From positions 157,105 through 221,104 of the forward strand of contig JAVSML010001016.1 of NCBI GenBank assembly GCA_038503035.1: DNA of 64,000 nucleotides, written 5' to 3'. The notes beneath the pieces are model-generated. The model was not told the origin of the DNA. It saw only the letters and a list, made by a program, of their open reading frames with translations, and did not search any database. This document shows, piece after piece, positions 35,870 through 49,121 of this stretch. The position numbers and the translations under genes were made by a program. Positions within the stretch are counted from its first letter, which is position 1, and each line of letters begins with the position of its first letter. The stretch comes from Crocodylus rhombifer (Eukaryota; Chordata; Crocodylia; Crocodylidae).

Positions 35870-38100
35870 CATTAATGCTAGTCCTCAGATTGTCAGAGGA
35901 TCTGGAAAAAGAGTTGTCAAAGGAGTTCAGCTTCAAGTACATCTCAGACATTGTTGAGAACATGAAGCACTATGTGCTAGAGTATGGACAAAGCTCTGAA
36001 GCCACGGACATTGCAACCCTGGACCTGGACCCCAAGGATGTACTCTCCACCTTACAAAAAGAACCTGCTCCCTTCCTCCCCCCACTCTCCCAAATCCTCA
36101 ACCCTGTGGTCTGTGGCCAAAGATGTGGCCCCTGAAAACACTGTTCCTGACAGCTGCCATGGGTGTTCCACTCCTCTGACACCTCCTTGCTGACCCCCTT
36201 TCCATATGCACAGAGTATCCCCAGCCCTTTAACTACCAGTGCAGAAGTTGCTCCTGCAACATGACCCATAGCACCCGCAGCCAGCTCTCTCCCAAGTTCT
36301 GGTGAAGAAACTTAAACACCAATTAAGAATGCCATGCTGCCCAGGAGGGCACGACTCTACCCCACACTATGCAGTCATGACGGAGACACAGGAACGGTGG
36401 GGAGGGGGAACAAAGCCACTAGTGGGAAGGGAGGGAGAAGTAATGGTGTTCAGATAACAATAATGATGCCACACCAGGCCAAAAACCTCTGTGCAAGCCT
36501 GTCTCCAGAAGGCAGTCACTGGACCCAACCCATTAGCCTTTCCTCCCTCCACACGAGCCTTCCCCCCATCCTTCCCTGGGGGACCAATGCCCATTGCAGG
36601 TCATCCCCATGGTCCCAGCCCTCTCTCAGGCTACCATGGCTGAGAAGCCCAGAAGGGCAGGGCTCTGGTGCACAGATGGAAGGGTTTGGAACTGGTGAAT
36701 CACCCCACCTGACTGTTCAAAGTGTAGGGACCCAGGCTGCTAATTGCTTGAGAGGTTTTTGTCTTTCAGCACTGGGCAGACCAGTCACCCCACCCCTGTC
36801 TCCCCTCCCTCCTTGGAGTGCAGCCAAGGCACCAAGCCCCCTCCTGGCTTCAGGCAGTTAACAGCCCATCTCCCATTCTTTGGGAACATAAATCTGCCTC
36901 ATTCACATGTCTGCCTTCCCACTCTCTCAGGACCATGCTCAGCTACTGGAAGAAGTGAAGCCTCCTCCCAGCTGGCCAGAGCTTTGGTGCTGAAACAGCA
37001 TAACCAGCTCCCCCTCTCCCTTGCACTCAGGGAAAGGCACTAAAACACTTTATAGTGCGCCCCCCCCCCGCACAATCTAGACTGATCCCTAGGCAAAATC
37101 TATGGGTACCAGGTGATCCTGAATCTCACAGTACAGGCAGTCACTGTACTGACCCCTCAAGCAACTCCCACCCTCGCCCCTCCCACAATTGCAGCCCCAA
37201 GCTGGTTCTAGATAGCACCCCACTATCCCAACCCCTGAAAGTGAAGCAACTCCCACTCTTGTGTATTCAAAGCAGAAGAACAGTGCTGGAAACCAAGGGT
37301 GGCACACAGAAGGACTCTTCTTAGGCAGCTGAGATGTGGGGAACTTCTCTCTGGGTCAAGTCATGGGTTCAGCACCATGTCAATGGTTGCAATTCCAAAC
37401 TCATCTATGGATGTCAGCTCAACGGAGTGGAGCCACAAGTAGCACGCAAGTCAGACTCATGATGAACAGCAACCGGGGCTTCCTCTGCACCCAGAGCAGA
37501 CACCTTGCCCCCCTCCCTCCCCCTCCTCAGCTGTTGAACATCTCCTGGAGGACTGTGTCCTACAGTAGGAGCATGGTGTATTGGTTGACACTTCCCCAGG
37601 AACAGTAGTAAAGTTCATCCCTCCAGGCCCGGCGGGCTTTCACCAGGGAAATGTTGGGAGCAGAGTACAGCTCCCACACAGACACAGTGCTGAAAAAGAA
37701 GGATGGGGGGTAGGGAAAGGGGCAATGCAATAGCTCTGCCCACATTCCCTGGAGTGTTCAGTCCCTGCCCACTTTGGGGATGGTCCAAGTTCCTGTGGAC
37801 CCCCAGGTCCCTGGACCCTCTTGGGGAGCAAAGCAAGTGCCCACTGCAAGTCCTGGAGAGGGACACAAGAGAGACACAGACCCTCCCTCTCCAGCAAACC
37901 ATCCCAGGGCTGCAGGACTTGCTGCCTACTCAAAGCACAGCTGGGACCCTGGTCTTGTCTGTGCAAGGTGAAGAGCAGTGGTGCAGTTCCCAGTCCTGGG
38001 GTGATGAGAGGGGGGAGGGCCAAAACAGAGGACTTCCCATAGTTTCCTTGCCATCTCTGCATGAGTGCCCAGGCAAGTGCTAGGCAGATCCAAAATGCCT
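35870..38100. other. Unresolved sequence, possibly the left part of a Harbinger element
   Basis: The + strand frame at 35875-36135 starts 'LRLSEDLEKELSKEF' and could be a degraded DNA-binding or accessory protein, but I do not recognise it. 36150-37900 is Pro/Ser-rich in several frames and is probably non-coding. A run of C lies at 37061-37069. Confidence 0.3.
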
Positions 38101-38190
38101 GCCCTTATGCTTCATTTTATCAGCAAGTCACAACTGTTTTGAGCTGCAGAAACACCACCTGTGTGAGGGAGGACACCATATGGTGGCACA

Positions 38191-38744
38191 ATGCTGGCTC
38201 AAAGACAAGGGGTTGCACAGCTGCAGAACATGAGGGTTGTCTACAAGAGGCACCAAGAACTGAGGAGAAGATGCTGCAGGCCTTGGTCACTGCCTCTGAG
38301 CACTGGTCATGTGCAAATGACTTCTGGTGCTAGGAGCTGTAGGACTGGCACAAGAAAAGGCTTCAGGATGTAAAAGAGATTCTCAGGCTGGGGCAGGCCT
38401 TCACCTGGGCTGCCAAGGAACAGAAATGCAAGCTTAAGGTGGCCAACCTCTGTTTTGAGGCGGCAACCTGTGCCTCTGTGGAGCTGCAACAATCCCAGCA
38501 CCAGGAGAGGGAATTTCTGGAGCACTTAATGGCGACATGTGATCCACTCCCCAACCCAACTGGGGCCAGCACTGCCTTCCGCAGAGTCCATATCCCTCCT
38601 GAGCTGGGAGAGCCTGCTGCCCAATCCACAATGGCATGCTTTGCCCCGCTCCACGGAGTCTCTTCAGGGGCAACAGGAACAGGCATCCCAGAAGTATCCC
38701 TGGATGGCAGGCAGGGAGGAAATAATGCCCTGAATGGGAACTAG
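38191..38744 (+). pseudogene. Decayed accessory ORF of a Harbinger-type element (Myb/SANT-like protein), tentative
   Basis: In two frames the + strand encodes a charged, helical, Gln/Glu-rich tail around 38340-38560 ('WHKKRLQDVKEILRLGQ' and 'ELQQSQHQEREFLEHLMATC'). This resembles the C-terminal coiled region of the trihelix/Myb-like protein that accompanies Harbinger transposases. It runs toward the transposase remnant on the other strand, so the two would be convergent. The frame is broken near 38333 and no DNA-binding domain is clearly visible. The identity is inferred mainly from context. Confidence 0.35.
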
Positions 38745-38944
38745 GAATGGGAGGTGGACCCAGGACAGGAGTAGCAGTACAAAGGAGCCAGTGACCCATG
38801 GTCTAGGTAAGCAGAAGGGCCTCTGGTGGGGCCTGCATCAGTAGGTGGTGGTGGGCAGCAAGGGTAGCACCTAGGGCCTGAGGCCAGGGCTGGCCATGAC
38901 ACCACCCCCAAGCTGTTCCATGCCTCCCCACCCCTAGTGGTCAC

Positions 38945-39339
38945 CCTGTGTATGCAGGCCCCCCAAGTGCTTCCATGACAGTCCTGGTGGGGCACAGGAG
39001 TGTTTGGAAACCGGTGGCAAAAGCAGAACCTACAAGCCTGCCAAGCCAATCTGTCACTGGGACAGTTTGTCACAGTTGGCATCAGAGCCATGGTAGGCAA
39101 AGGACAAGGTTGTGGGTTGTATCCATGGCCCCCACCCCATTGGGGAGGTCCACGTGGTTGAAGCTGGAAATCACCTCCTGCAGGCTGACAAGGCAGATGA
39201 AGTGGGTGGCCAGGATGTTCTGGATGACCAGCCACACCTCCGAGATGGTTTCTCTGGCTGTGGACTTGCCTATACCAAACTGGTTAGTGATGCAGCAGAG
39301 ACTATTAGGGGTGGCCAGTTTCATGATAGCAATGGCCAC
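38945..39339 (-). pseudogene. PIF/Harbinger (HARBI1-like) transposase remnant
   Basis: The open frame at 39082-39339 contains NQFGIGKSTARETISEV, which fits the helix-turn-helix and linker of HARBI1-like nucleases. Further on VGAMDTTHNLV matches the region of the first catalytic Asp (usually a G-x-I/V-D-G/C-T-H pattern). Beyond its stop, another minus-strand frame has LGGPAY near 38955, which may be the decayed LGDxAY region where the second catalytic Asp would lie. The coding sequence is truncated and broken, so it is a dead relic. It could be the source of the 3-bp-duplication MITEs in this window, but only loosely. Confidence 0.65.
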
Positions 39340-39659
39340 ATTTTTCTAGAGTGAGAGGTGGCTGAATACTGATGACCTGGTGCACAATGGGGCAGGGAAG
39401 GTGGGGGGAGGGAGCACCTGGACACCAGTGTCCACAAAGGTGGTCTGGTGCATGCAGAGGGCTGGACTTACTGTTTGTTACTGGAATCGGTCACAATTGT
39501 TATGGTAAATGGCCAGACTTAAACTTCACATTGGTAGAATATGAGCAATGGCTGATGGAAGGGTGCAGCAGCAAACTAGCTTGGTTCCACCAGGATCAAC
39601 TTCATACCAATCATCCGAGGGAGACCTTATCTGGCCACATAGCAGCTGGCTAAACAAGT

Positions 39660-41554
39660 GGTGAATTTTTATTTTTAAACTGAAGAACACAACATTTAGG
39701 AAGCGTATAAATAAGAGGATTTTAACTACAATAAGCTACATATCATAGTTGTCTGCATTCTGATGCATCTGTTGAGCAAGGATCAAAACCATGCCATAAT
39801 CCGTGTCCCTAACAATACAGACCTGGGCACAATCTGAAAGAAATATCTGTGCAGCTGCCACAGGCTGAAGTGTTTGGAGAACCACCTCCCTGCTGCCAAC
39901 CAATCAATGCACATAAAAAAGTGTGTTAGTTTTTGCCTTAATTTTCCCTCAGTTGCCAAAAATTATAACTACTAGCCTGTTATGAAGCCAGTGCTGTTAT
40001 GAGGCAAATGGTATGCATTCTTCCTTATATCCACACAGTTTTTCATTCTACAAGCAACTCTCAGGTTCTACTTCTGCCTTTTTCCAAACAAGAGACCTTT
40101 TTCTCCCATTGGTGAGGACTGAACCCCAACAGGTCATCAAGTCTCTCATTTGGCTCTACTAAAAACTCCCCGTAGTCCTACCTCTAGACTTCATACTATT
40201 CCCAACCCCTTTCCCTAGCCTTTCTCCTTCTACTTCAGACATTGCTCATAAAATATAAAAGCCTTAATCTGATGTCCTTTTTGTTCTAGGACAAAGAACT
40301 TTGCCAGAATGGACTGGAATTTGAGACTGCACAGAAATTGCTACTTTTACTGTATTCCAACAGCTAGCAAAATTCAGCCTCATTTTTCATGACTGTGACC
40401 AATACCCCAGCAAGGACATACTATATCACTTGTATCATCTCCCTCATTTGTTTACTAGCAGTTTGGTTCTCCAGTATAGAGATAGTTTGGCTCTGCAGAA
40501 CTGAAAAGACTGCGCTTTTTTAGACCGCACATTCTAGACAAGATTTTAAAAATCTAATCATCCATTACCACTTGGTGTTTATTTCATTTCTAAATCAGCT
40601 CTGACTGACCTTCAAAGTACTTTTACACCAAAAATATCTTCTCCAGTGATTTCAACTTTTATCTTATTTCAAATGCAGTCTTTAATGGAAAGCCTTCTGA
40701 AAGAAAAGGTAGATCTTAAATGACACGGTCAATCAGTGGCCCAAATCAACCCAGTGATGTTCAGAAGGGAGACAAAATTCTCTGTGCAAAGTGCACTGGT
40801 GCACAATAGGAAGGGACCATATTGTCAGTCACGCAAAATATATCTTATCCCCTTGGGACTCAGAAGGCACTTTCTGGCTTCAGTACAGGGATATGGGGTG
40901 GGAACTGGACAGGGATTAGAATAAATAGGCTTCATTTTCCTGGATTTTTTGTTGCCATTTGTAAAATCAATGCCAAGTATATATTAAATGGTACCAAAGC
41001 CAGGTTGATAATGATCTACATCCAGTTTGTACAAGTGCATAATGGTTACACAAGGTCAATGTCTCTTCATTTTGTGAAGATTAAGATTTGGAACATTTTC
41101 AAACTAAGTGCTTAATAAACTGCCTTTTTCTGCCCCATATTGCCCCTCCCACCAGCTTTTCTTCCAGAATAGTACTGCTGTTTAAAAGCTATAATATAAA
41201 TTTTTTATTCTCTCCCCCCACCCCCCGACAGTTACTCTTAACTGGTCAGAAAGTGGGGGCAGAAAATTGACGTAAAACTTGTTTATTTTAGTACCATTTT
41301 ATCAAAATGTTATTGTACCTGACAATCAAGTACATTCCCAACTTTTCCTCCATTCCAGTATCAAACAGAGTGGGGGGGTTTTAAGGCAAGCAGAATTGAC
41401 CCGCTGTCTTCACCCCTAAGATTTGGATGAAAACAGCATTAGACCAACGTTGAGTACTTTTGAATACTCATAGTCTCCACAATAACTGGAAGAAATCATG
41501 GACTTATCTTCCATTTAGGTCAATGGCAAGTAGATTGTGTTCCACTGGTCTGAT
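39660..41554. other. AT-rich intergenic DNA, nothing recognised
   Basis: No gene or element end is recognised. Confidence 0.4.
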
Positions 41555-43498
41555 ACAGAAAAAGAAAAAAGCGTACTGGCAATGGAAGCAGGGGGCAGGG
41601 ACAAAGGAGGAGTACACCTCCCTGACCCGCACTTGTAGGGATTTGGTAAGGAAGGTGAAAGCAGCACTAGAGCATAGATTAGCTTCTGGGATTAAGGATA
41701 ACAAAAAGTCCTTCTTCAAGTATATAGGTAGCAAGAAGTAGTCTCGGGGTAACACTGGACCCCTATGAGGCAGGGCAGGCAGGGCAGTTGGTGATGGACG
41801 TGCAAGAGAAGGCAGAACTCTTCAACAAGTTCAACAAGGTCTTTGCCTCCATGTTCCTGTCTCCTGACAATGGGGTGCTCTCGGGTGACAGTGTAGAGAG
41901 GCCCAGGAAGGATGCGAGTCCCCCGACTGTTAGTTCAGACGTAGTTAAGGATTACGAAGTCAGCGGGCCCAGAAGACCTTCATCTGCGGGTGCTGAGGGA
42001 ATTGGCTGGTGTCATCACAGAGCCATTGGCATGGCTGTTCGAGGACTCCTGGTGCTCAGGCCAAGTCCCTGAGGACTGGAAAAGGGCCAATGTGGTTCCT
42101 GTTTTCAAGAAGGGGAGGAAGGAAGAGCCTGGTAAATACAGGCCAGTCAGCCTCACTTCTATCCTGAGGAAGGTCTTTGAAAAAATTATCAAGGGCCACA
42201 TTTGTGAGAGCCCTGCAGGGGAAGTGATGTTGAGGGGTAACCAGCATGGGTTCGTGCAAGGCTGATCCTGCCTGACTAACCTGGTCTCTTTCTATGACCA
42301 GGTGACAAAGAGCTTAGATGTGAAGGAAGAAATCGATGTCATCTTCTTGGACTTCCATAAGGCCTTCGATACAGTGTCCCACCCGATTCTGGTGGGCAAG
42401 CTGAGGGACTCCGGCATTGATGAATGCACAGTCACATGGGTGGCAAACTGGCTTCAGGGGCACACCCAGAGGGTGATGGTGGTGGATGGGTCAATGTCGA
42501 CCTGGGAGGGTGTGGGCAGCGGAGTCCCCCAGGGCTCGGTCCTTGGGCTGGTGCTGTTCAACATCTTCATTAGCGACCTAGACGAGGGTGTGGAGGACAC
42601 CCTGTTCAAGTTCACTGATGACACCAAGCTGTGGGGTAAAGTCAATACACAGGCAGGGACCACATCTAGGCAAACCTGGATAGGTTAGAGAAGTGGGCAG
42701 AGCTGAACAGGATGCAGTTCAACAAGGACAACTGCTGCACCTGGGGAGAGGGAACCAGCATTATGGTTATAGATTAGGGGCTGACCCTCTCAGCAGCACA
42801 CAGGCAGAGAGGGATCTTGGAGTCAGGATTGACTCCAGGATGAATATGAGTCGCCAATGCGACAAAGCAATAGGCAGAGCCAACCGCACCCTGTCATGCA
42901 TCAACAGGGACATCCCTAACAGGTCCAGAGAGGTCTTGCCTTTATGGGGCACTGGTCAGGCCGCAGCTGGAGTACTGTGTCCAGTTCTGGGTGCTGCACT
43001 TCAAGAGGGACGTAGAGAACCTGGAGAGGGTCCAGAGGAGGACCACTCGTGTGGTTGAGGGCCTCCGTGGCCAGCCCTATGAGGAGAGGCTGAGGGACCT
43101 GAATCTCTTCAGTCTCTGCAGGAGGAGACTGAGGGGGGATCTTGTGGCTGCCTACAACCTTATCAGGGACCACCAGCAGGAACTCGGGGAAAATCTGTTC
43201 ACCAGGGCCCCCCTTGGAGTCACCAGGAACAATGGCCACAAACTGAGGGAGGATAGGTTTAGGTTAGATATTAGGAAGAACTACTTCACGGTAAGGGTGG
43301 CCAGAGCCTGGAATAGGCTTCCCAGAGAGGTGGTGCTCTCACCTTCCCTGGACATCTTCAAGAGGAGACTGGATAGGCACCTGGCTGAGGTCTTAGGACG
43401 CCTGCCACCCCCAGTGCTCCTTCCTGCCCATGGCAGGGGGTCGGACTAGATGATCTGTCTAGGTCCCTTCTGACTCATTAATTCTATGATTCTATGAG
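41555..43498 (+). mobile_element. CR1 LINE, 5'-truncated, less decayed copy
   Basis: This covers the C-terminal half of ORF2 and the 3' end. It starts in the region before the reverse transcriptase ('AYWQWKQG', 'KSFFKYIGSKK'), runs through the RT domain (42302-42688) and the C-terminal domain (42990-43449, with QFWVLHFKRDVENLERVQRR in a shifted frame), and ends GGGGTCGGACTAGATGATCT, then TTCTATGATTCTATGAG. Around five frame breaks separate the pieces. It is better preserved than the copy at 32250. Confidence 0.92.
42302..42688 (+). pseudogene. CR1 reverse transcriptase segment
   Basis: This open piece of CR1 ORF2 holds RT motif A ([13 protein letters not shown]), motif B ([16 protein letters not shown]) and motif C as FTDDTKLW, so the two catalytic Asp of the usual FADD box are retained. 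It stops at 42686-42688 and is isolated from the upstream and downstream parts by frameshifts. It cannot yield a working retrotransposase. Confidence 0.88.
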
Positions 43499-43898
43499 AC
43501 TTTCTGGTATAAACAGGCACAGAATAGATTCAATTCCATTGATTCCAGGGTTGAATTGATCTCATGGTTTTTCTTTTTTTTGGCGGGGGGTGTTCATTTC
43601 TCCAAATACTAGATGTAAGCATTACATATAAGCTAAGGTCTCTATTTCACTTTTTCCCTAGAGCATATTTCTGGGCAGTGCAAGAACAGGAACATGATAT
43701 AGCTTACCTAAAGCACAAAGATTACAGCTTGGAACATTACCTTGCAAAAATTTAACCACTGCATTTATCTACAATGTTTTTCCTCATGAAAACCTTTCTA
43801 GAGTTGTAGCAAGCTGCTATACATGGAGTCAGACTGCAATTCATTCATTCCATGGAGCTTACTTGCAAAAGGTCTTGGACTTACATTCTCCCCCTTAG
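43499..43898. other. Intergenic DNA
   Basis: Short stretch between the CR1 end and the solo LTR. No feature is recognised. Confidence 0.4.
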
Positions 43899-43903
43899 GC
43901 ATA

Positions 43904-44988
43904 TGTACCGGGAAATGCCGTGAAGAAGAATACTTACCGGCAGCTTGGAGCAGAGCACACGAGGGGCGGAAGGAGGAGCCCGCGTGGCTTGTCAGCCACC
44001 TGTTTATTCAGCTGCGGCCAGCCGGTGACGTCAGTGCTAAATGCCAGCCAGCGAGAATAAAAATGGCGGCGCACGCTGTTGACGAGGTGGAGAGACGAGG
44101 AGGAGAGCTGCTGCCGATGGAGTAGCTGAGAGGTCACTCTCCACAGGACCCAGGGGTCAGAGCCAGCTGGATTGAACACAGGCAGACTGAGGAGGAACCC
44201 CTCAACATCGATCCGCATGGGATGGCGAGGAACTGACCGGAGCACCATCCAGAGACATCGACAGGGAGATTGCGAGAGACGAAACTGACGGCAGGTGGGA
44301 GTGCGGAGGTGACAAGGCATGGAAGGAGTCACGCCAGGGAGAAGAGGACCCCGGGGGAACCCCGGGGGGTTTGCTGTCAGGGCAGATATCGCCGCTGGAT
44401 CCAGATGGGTCACTGAGCAGGATACAGGGCGGAGGTACAAGCGACAGGAGGAAGGCGATGACCTGTTGCCCTTAGAGACCCGGGAAGGGTCGTAGGGAAG
44501 CCACAGACACAGGCTGCCCAGTGATCTTTTGGTGTGCAGGCATTTTTGTTTTGTGGGTATTTTCCCCAGCTACAGGGCAAAGGAGGGGAAGTGGGTCCCC
44601 AAGTAGTGGAGCCAAGCCTGAGCACTAGAGTTGGTCTTGCCCATAGGTTTTCTTCCCTTTCCCTCCCCTCCAAGGGAGGGGTAACAGAGAAGCAGACTAG
44701 GAAGACGAGGTTCTCATTGTGGTGCCCTCTCCCCAGAAGGAGGAGGACGCAGGATAGACATCGCTCCATAGGAGGCATGAGGCTGGGGTGCAGGGGTGGT
44801 GGAGGCATATGAGTAACCACCAGGAAGCCCTGGGCCAACAAGCGCACCCCGCACACTGAGGTCCAGCAAATCATGGCAGGCGAGCGCGGGGTTGGGTACT
44901 CAAGCAGAGGACACCGGCTTAGGCAAGAACGTGAACCCAGGGGGCGCTTGACACCTATCACTCGAGCGAAAGCTGCCTGGCAGTTACA
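43904..44988 (+). mobile_element. Solo LTR, 1085 bp
   Basis: Starts TGTACCGGG, ends GTTACA, and is flanked by a perfect 5-bp duplication GCATA (43899-43903 and 44989-44993). The terminal TGTA/TACA is a short inverted repeat. A TATA-like AATAAAAATGG lies near 44056, preceded by GTGACGTCAG (CRE-like, about 44025-44034). The early part (ACTTACCGG) resembles the start of the LTR at 6711 (ACTTACTGG), so the two may be related. No internal retroviral genes adjoin it. Confidence 0.75.
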
Positions 44989-45095
44989 GCATACAACAAG
45001 CAGAACTCTGAATTACTGCCCTAAACTGCACTGCTGGTTTGCCGGAAGAATTCAGACTACAAGGGAGCTGCCATTACTAAGAATATTGGCCACAA

Positions 45096-45339
45096 ATTGT
45101 TAGAGAGAAGGTTCAGGCTGGACATCAGGAGACATTACTTTACAGTTAGGGCTGCCAGGCTCTGGAATGGGCTCCCAGGGGAGGTGGTACTCTCTCCCAC
45201 CTTGGGGGTCTTCAAGAGGAGGCTGGACAGATATTTGGCTGAGGTGTTATGACCTCAGCATTCATTCCTGCCTGGGGCAGGGGGTTGGACCCGATGATCT
45301 CCTTAGGTCCTTTCCGACCCTAAGCACTATGAAACTATT
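45096..45339 (+). mobile_element. CR1 LINE 3'-end fragment
   Basis: Contains the end of ORF2 (GACATCAGGAGACATTACTT, then TGGAATGGGCTCCCAGGGGA) and the 3' end GGGGGTTGGACCCGATGATC followed by CTTTCCGACCCTAAGCACTA. The terminal ATTCTATG repeats have diverged. Confidence 0.85.
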
Positions 45340-45930
45340 AACTTTCTAAGCCAAAATGCAAAGAATGTCTAGAGTAAGATTCTGATCTTTTTACAAAAAG
45401 GGTTTTCTTAGTCCTCCATGTTAGAAGCCTCAACACAGCAACAGGGGACATGCATCCTTGGATGAAGTGAAGTGATATGACAGACAAAAAACTGCAAGTC
45501 CCCAAAAAAGAGCTACAGTAATTAAAAATACTCTTGTCAAGAATATTTATATCCAGATGTCTTATTTTGCATTTATGAGTTTCTAAAGAGAATAGGTCCA
45601 GCTGATTTTTATACGGTCATGATGGAAATATGCTGGGGGAGAAAAATCAAGAGAATTTCTCCCATAGCTATTTTGTGAAGGACAGAAATAAATATTGTGC
45701 TCTTGGTAGACTGTTTTTGAGATCAGTCAAGGAATATGCTCTGTGCCCTGATAAAAAAGAAAGATTACAAAGATGATCCTTTCAAAGACTCTGGACCTAT
45801 CTTTAGACTGTTTTGAATTCTGGTTTAGCAATACCTGCAAGAAATTAACAACATTTAGACTTCATCGCTAAATATAGCTGTGCATTGATAGCAGCTATTG
45901 CACTTTGACCAATGTTACCAAAACAGATTC

Positions 45931-45969
45931 AAAGCCCATTGAAGTCAAGGGAACTTTCCAATGGGCTTT
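45931..45969. repeat. Perfect 11-bp inverted repeat
   Basis: AAAGCCCATTG (45931-45941) and CAATGGGCTTT (45959-45969) are exact reverse complements with a 17-nt loop. It is probably the core of a degraded MITE. Confidence 0.8.
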
Positions 45970-47084
45970 GAGCTGCGATCAATAATATAGGTCAGGGATA
46001 GAAACCAGCTATAAGGTTATTACACATTTATGAGCAATAACAATTTTATAGCTGGTTGGATCTTTTTAAGGTGCTATAGCCGATTTGCAGGTGTAGTCAG
46101 TCTAAATGAATGTTGCAATTAGCCAGGTAATTTCACAAAAGTTTTAACCTGTAGAGGGGGCCTTTATAATCTACACCTTAAGCTATATATTGAGGGATCA
46201 TTCATGCTTTATGAGCACCAAATCCCATTGAACTACAGATCTAAGCTCTGCCTAGTTTTAAACCCCTCAGGTCTCATCTGCTTCCCCCCCCCTCCAAAAA
46301 AAAGAAAACCTGAAAAACAAAAAAAAAATGAAGCAACAGATTATTTGGCTTCTGCAAAAACTGAAAAGCAATTTTTGAGGGCTATTTGGTGAAAAGTATC
46401 TATATGAACAGTTTTATGTTGGGGCACATTGCCTTTTGTTCCAAGTTTTATATAGTGTCCAGTTCAGTGGGAACCTTCTCTATTGTAGTAGAATAGAAAT
46501 GAACATTTTTGGGTGCTCCTCTTGTGCCCACAAGCAAGTGGCAGGTATGCTGTGCTATGCTCCTTCACACACATATGCAGACTGGTGACGTTACCAAAGA
46601 AAAGGACTATAGCAAGTATTTAAGAGAAGCATTCAGTTTATATAAAGAAGTCAGTAACTGCATTTCCTAGCCACAGCAGGCACAGGCCAAGCCTTGAATC
46701 TTATCAGTTTATAACAAAACACAATACGGTGTACAGTACTCTATGCTCCTTAGGAACTACCATTTTTTGTATTATTGTGGCATCTAGATGGGCATGGATG
46801 AGGACCCCATTTTAGCAGGCACCGTATAAAACACTGAACAAAGTAATAATCCCCACCCCAAGAAGCTTACATGACCATTTATACAAATCTACCTACTATA
46901 CAGAACTACTGCTCTAACTTTTACCAGAGCCCATTTTGTATAAAATAAATGGTTTTCAACCAGGAGATCTTACATTGCCTTTCAGCTCATCTGTGAAATA
47001 TGAATTTTCATTTCCACCTAGGAGAAATTTTATAATTTTTGCACTTCCCTATGCCTGAGGAAGAATATGTATGCCTAAAAGTAT

Positions 47085-47195
47085 CTTTATTTGAAAGCTA
47101 TCTAGCTGGTCTAATAAAAGATAGCACCTCCAGGAATTCTGATTACTTCTGCCTGCAGACCAACATGGCTACAGCCTGTATCCCTGGAGCACCCA
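47085..47195 (+). repeat. Interspersed-repeat fragment containing GGTCTAATAAAAGATA
   Basis: GCTGGTCTAATAAAAGATAG and the later CAGACCAACATGGCTACAGC form a pattern of a dispersed repeat. The GGTCTAATAA core is shared with the foldback repeat at 52720-52813. Family and boundaries are unknown. Confidence 0.45.
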
Positions 47196-49121
47196 TTAAA
47201 GACACTGTTCATTTTGGAGACCTTACATTGTTCTTAGCCATAAAGCCAATCTCTGCGCTTTTTAAAATCCCATTACAGTAATTATGTTTTCACAGAAGTA
47301 GTGGTTACTTTACTGGAAAAAGGTTTTGCATTTTTTTTTTTTTTTAAACAGCAAAGAGAGAGAATTGTGGCTTCATTTGAGTTTCCCTGACTGAATAACT
47401 GAGAAGTTCTTACTAAAGTGCATGTCAGCCATCTCAAAATAGCCTAACATACCCAGTTTCTACCAAGACCAGATGAGATACAGGGTGTCAAAACATTTGG
47501 TGGTCTCATTCACTAAATATGATCCAATCCTGTAGCAGTCTCTCTCCACATGCTGGAAGGGTGAGCACTAATGGCAAATATACTTTTATTGCTGGCTGGC
47601 CTGGCCTGAAATGAAAATTTGTAATTTACACCCTCACTAAAGGATTCTTATTTATAAGAGAAAACTATGTGGGGGAGGGGAGGAGGGAGTCAAATAACCA
47701 TTATCAGCTTCAGAAGTGGGTAAGCTTCTACTCAGCTCAACTGGTTAAAGCAGTTCCTGCCCCTGATCATTTCAGGACCTCCTGCAAATTCTCCTGTCAG
47801 CCTACTTCACTAAGCCTGCTGGCCACATTCACTAAGCTACATTCCCTATGTCCACAAACCAACAAGAGATCAACACTTGCTCAGGGCAAAGCTTATCTGG
47901 CCATGTATATACTTTATTCAATGGATGCTTGGGAAACACATCACTTCCAGCCCCCAACGGGTGCATTTGTTTACAGCCCAGAAGCCTTTTGTGGTCTACT
48001 TGTTATCAGGAGAATATTTAAATACTTTCAGCCATAAAAACTATCCAAAATCCAAAAGATGCCATCTCTCACTTCATCTCCCCACTAAGAGAATGTTTTT
48101 CTCTGAATGGCCAGTTATCAGGTGTTATGGGTCTCTTCTTTTAAAAAGTAAAATTCATCATTGCCTGGAAGGGCTTGGCTCATGTGCCTCAAACGATTTG
48201 CACCAGGATGCATTTGATGAGTGAACAAATTCAGATTAGAGGTAATTGCTGAAAATTAGCTTCTTCGAAGTGTTAATGAATGAGGAAGGCTTCAAGTCAA
48301 TCACTGCCCTAGTAAACAGTCATGGTTAAAATACAAAAATATGTCTCAAAATTATATTTATAATCACATATCACAATTCACATGATATTTCAATAATGTC
48401 TAAATACATAAGTTATACAAATACAGAACGATACTACCTATATGTAGAGAGAATACATGCCATCTCAGTAATACAAAAATTCACAGACATATGCATACCA
48501 TTACACAAACACATCAAAATACTGTAGGTTCATGACAACTCATCCCAGTTTCTCTACTTCAAGGCTCTGTAGATTAGGAAGAAAACAATCATTGTACATC
48601 CCAAAGCTGAGGGGCTTCAATTCTGTCTACAGACCCTTCCCCGCTGTAGCTGCTCTAGACACTGTAGCTGCTCTGAGATTCAGTTCCTCAGATGAACTAT
48701 AAGATGCATCTTCTTGCTCCCTGCCCCCCTCACATTTGGAGGGAACTGAATTGTCAAGGCTTTTGTAACCAGAGTTCACAGCTTCATTTAAGAAGGTGTT
48801 TTAAGAACTGATCAACTTCTATGCAAGAAAAAATTTGGAAGAACATTAAAACAGCAAGCAGACAAGTCAGTAACCAGAACTCAGACATTTTAAATCTAGG
48901 CTCCCTTTTGATTTGAGGCTAATTATTTCCATCATGTCTCTGGATTTCTGCAATCAAATTTTTGCTTTCTACCATCCACCAAGTAAATGAATCAAAGTTT
49001 ACTATAAGTCAAGGACTTTGGCTATGCAGCAAGTTTTTGAGCTGCATTCTCATTCTGACCATCCCCTCCCCACCCCCATTTACTTCACTAATTTTGAAAC
49101 TGGCTGTCCAATATCTTCCTT

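Larger units (their letters stand above)
45340..49118. other. AT-rich intergenic DNA
   Basis: No gene is recognised. A short perfect hairpin lies at 45931-45969 and a repeat-like unit at 47085-47195. Confidence 0.4.

Noticed and set aside
36334..36861. 175-codon + strand frame
   Set aside because: Pro/Ser-rich, no domain, in a repeat-rich stretch with minus-strand shadows.
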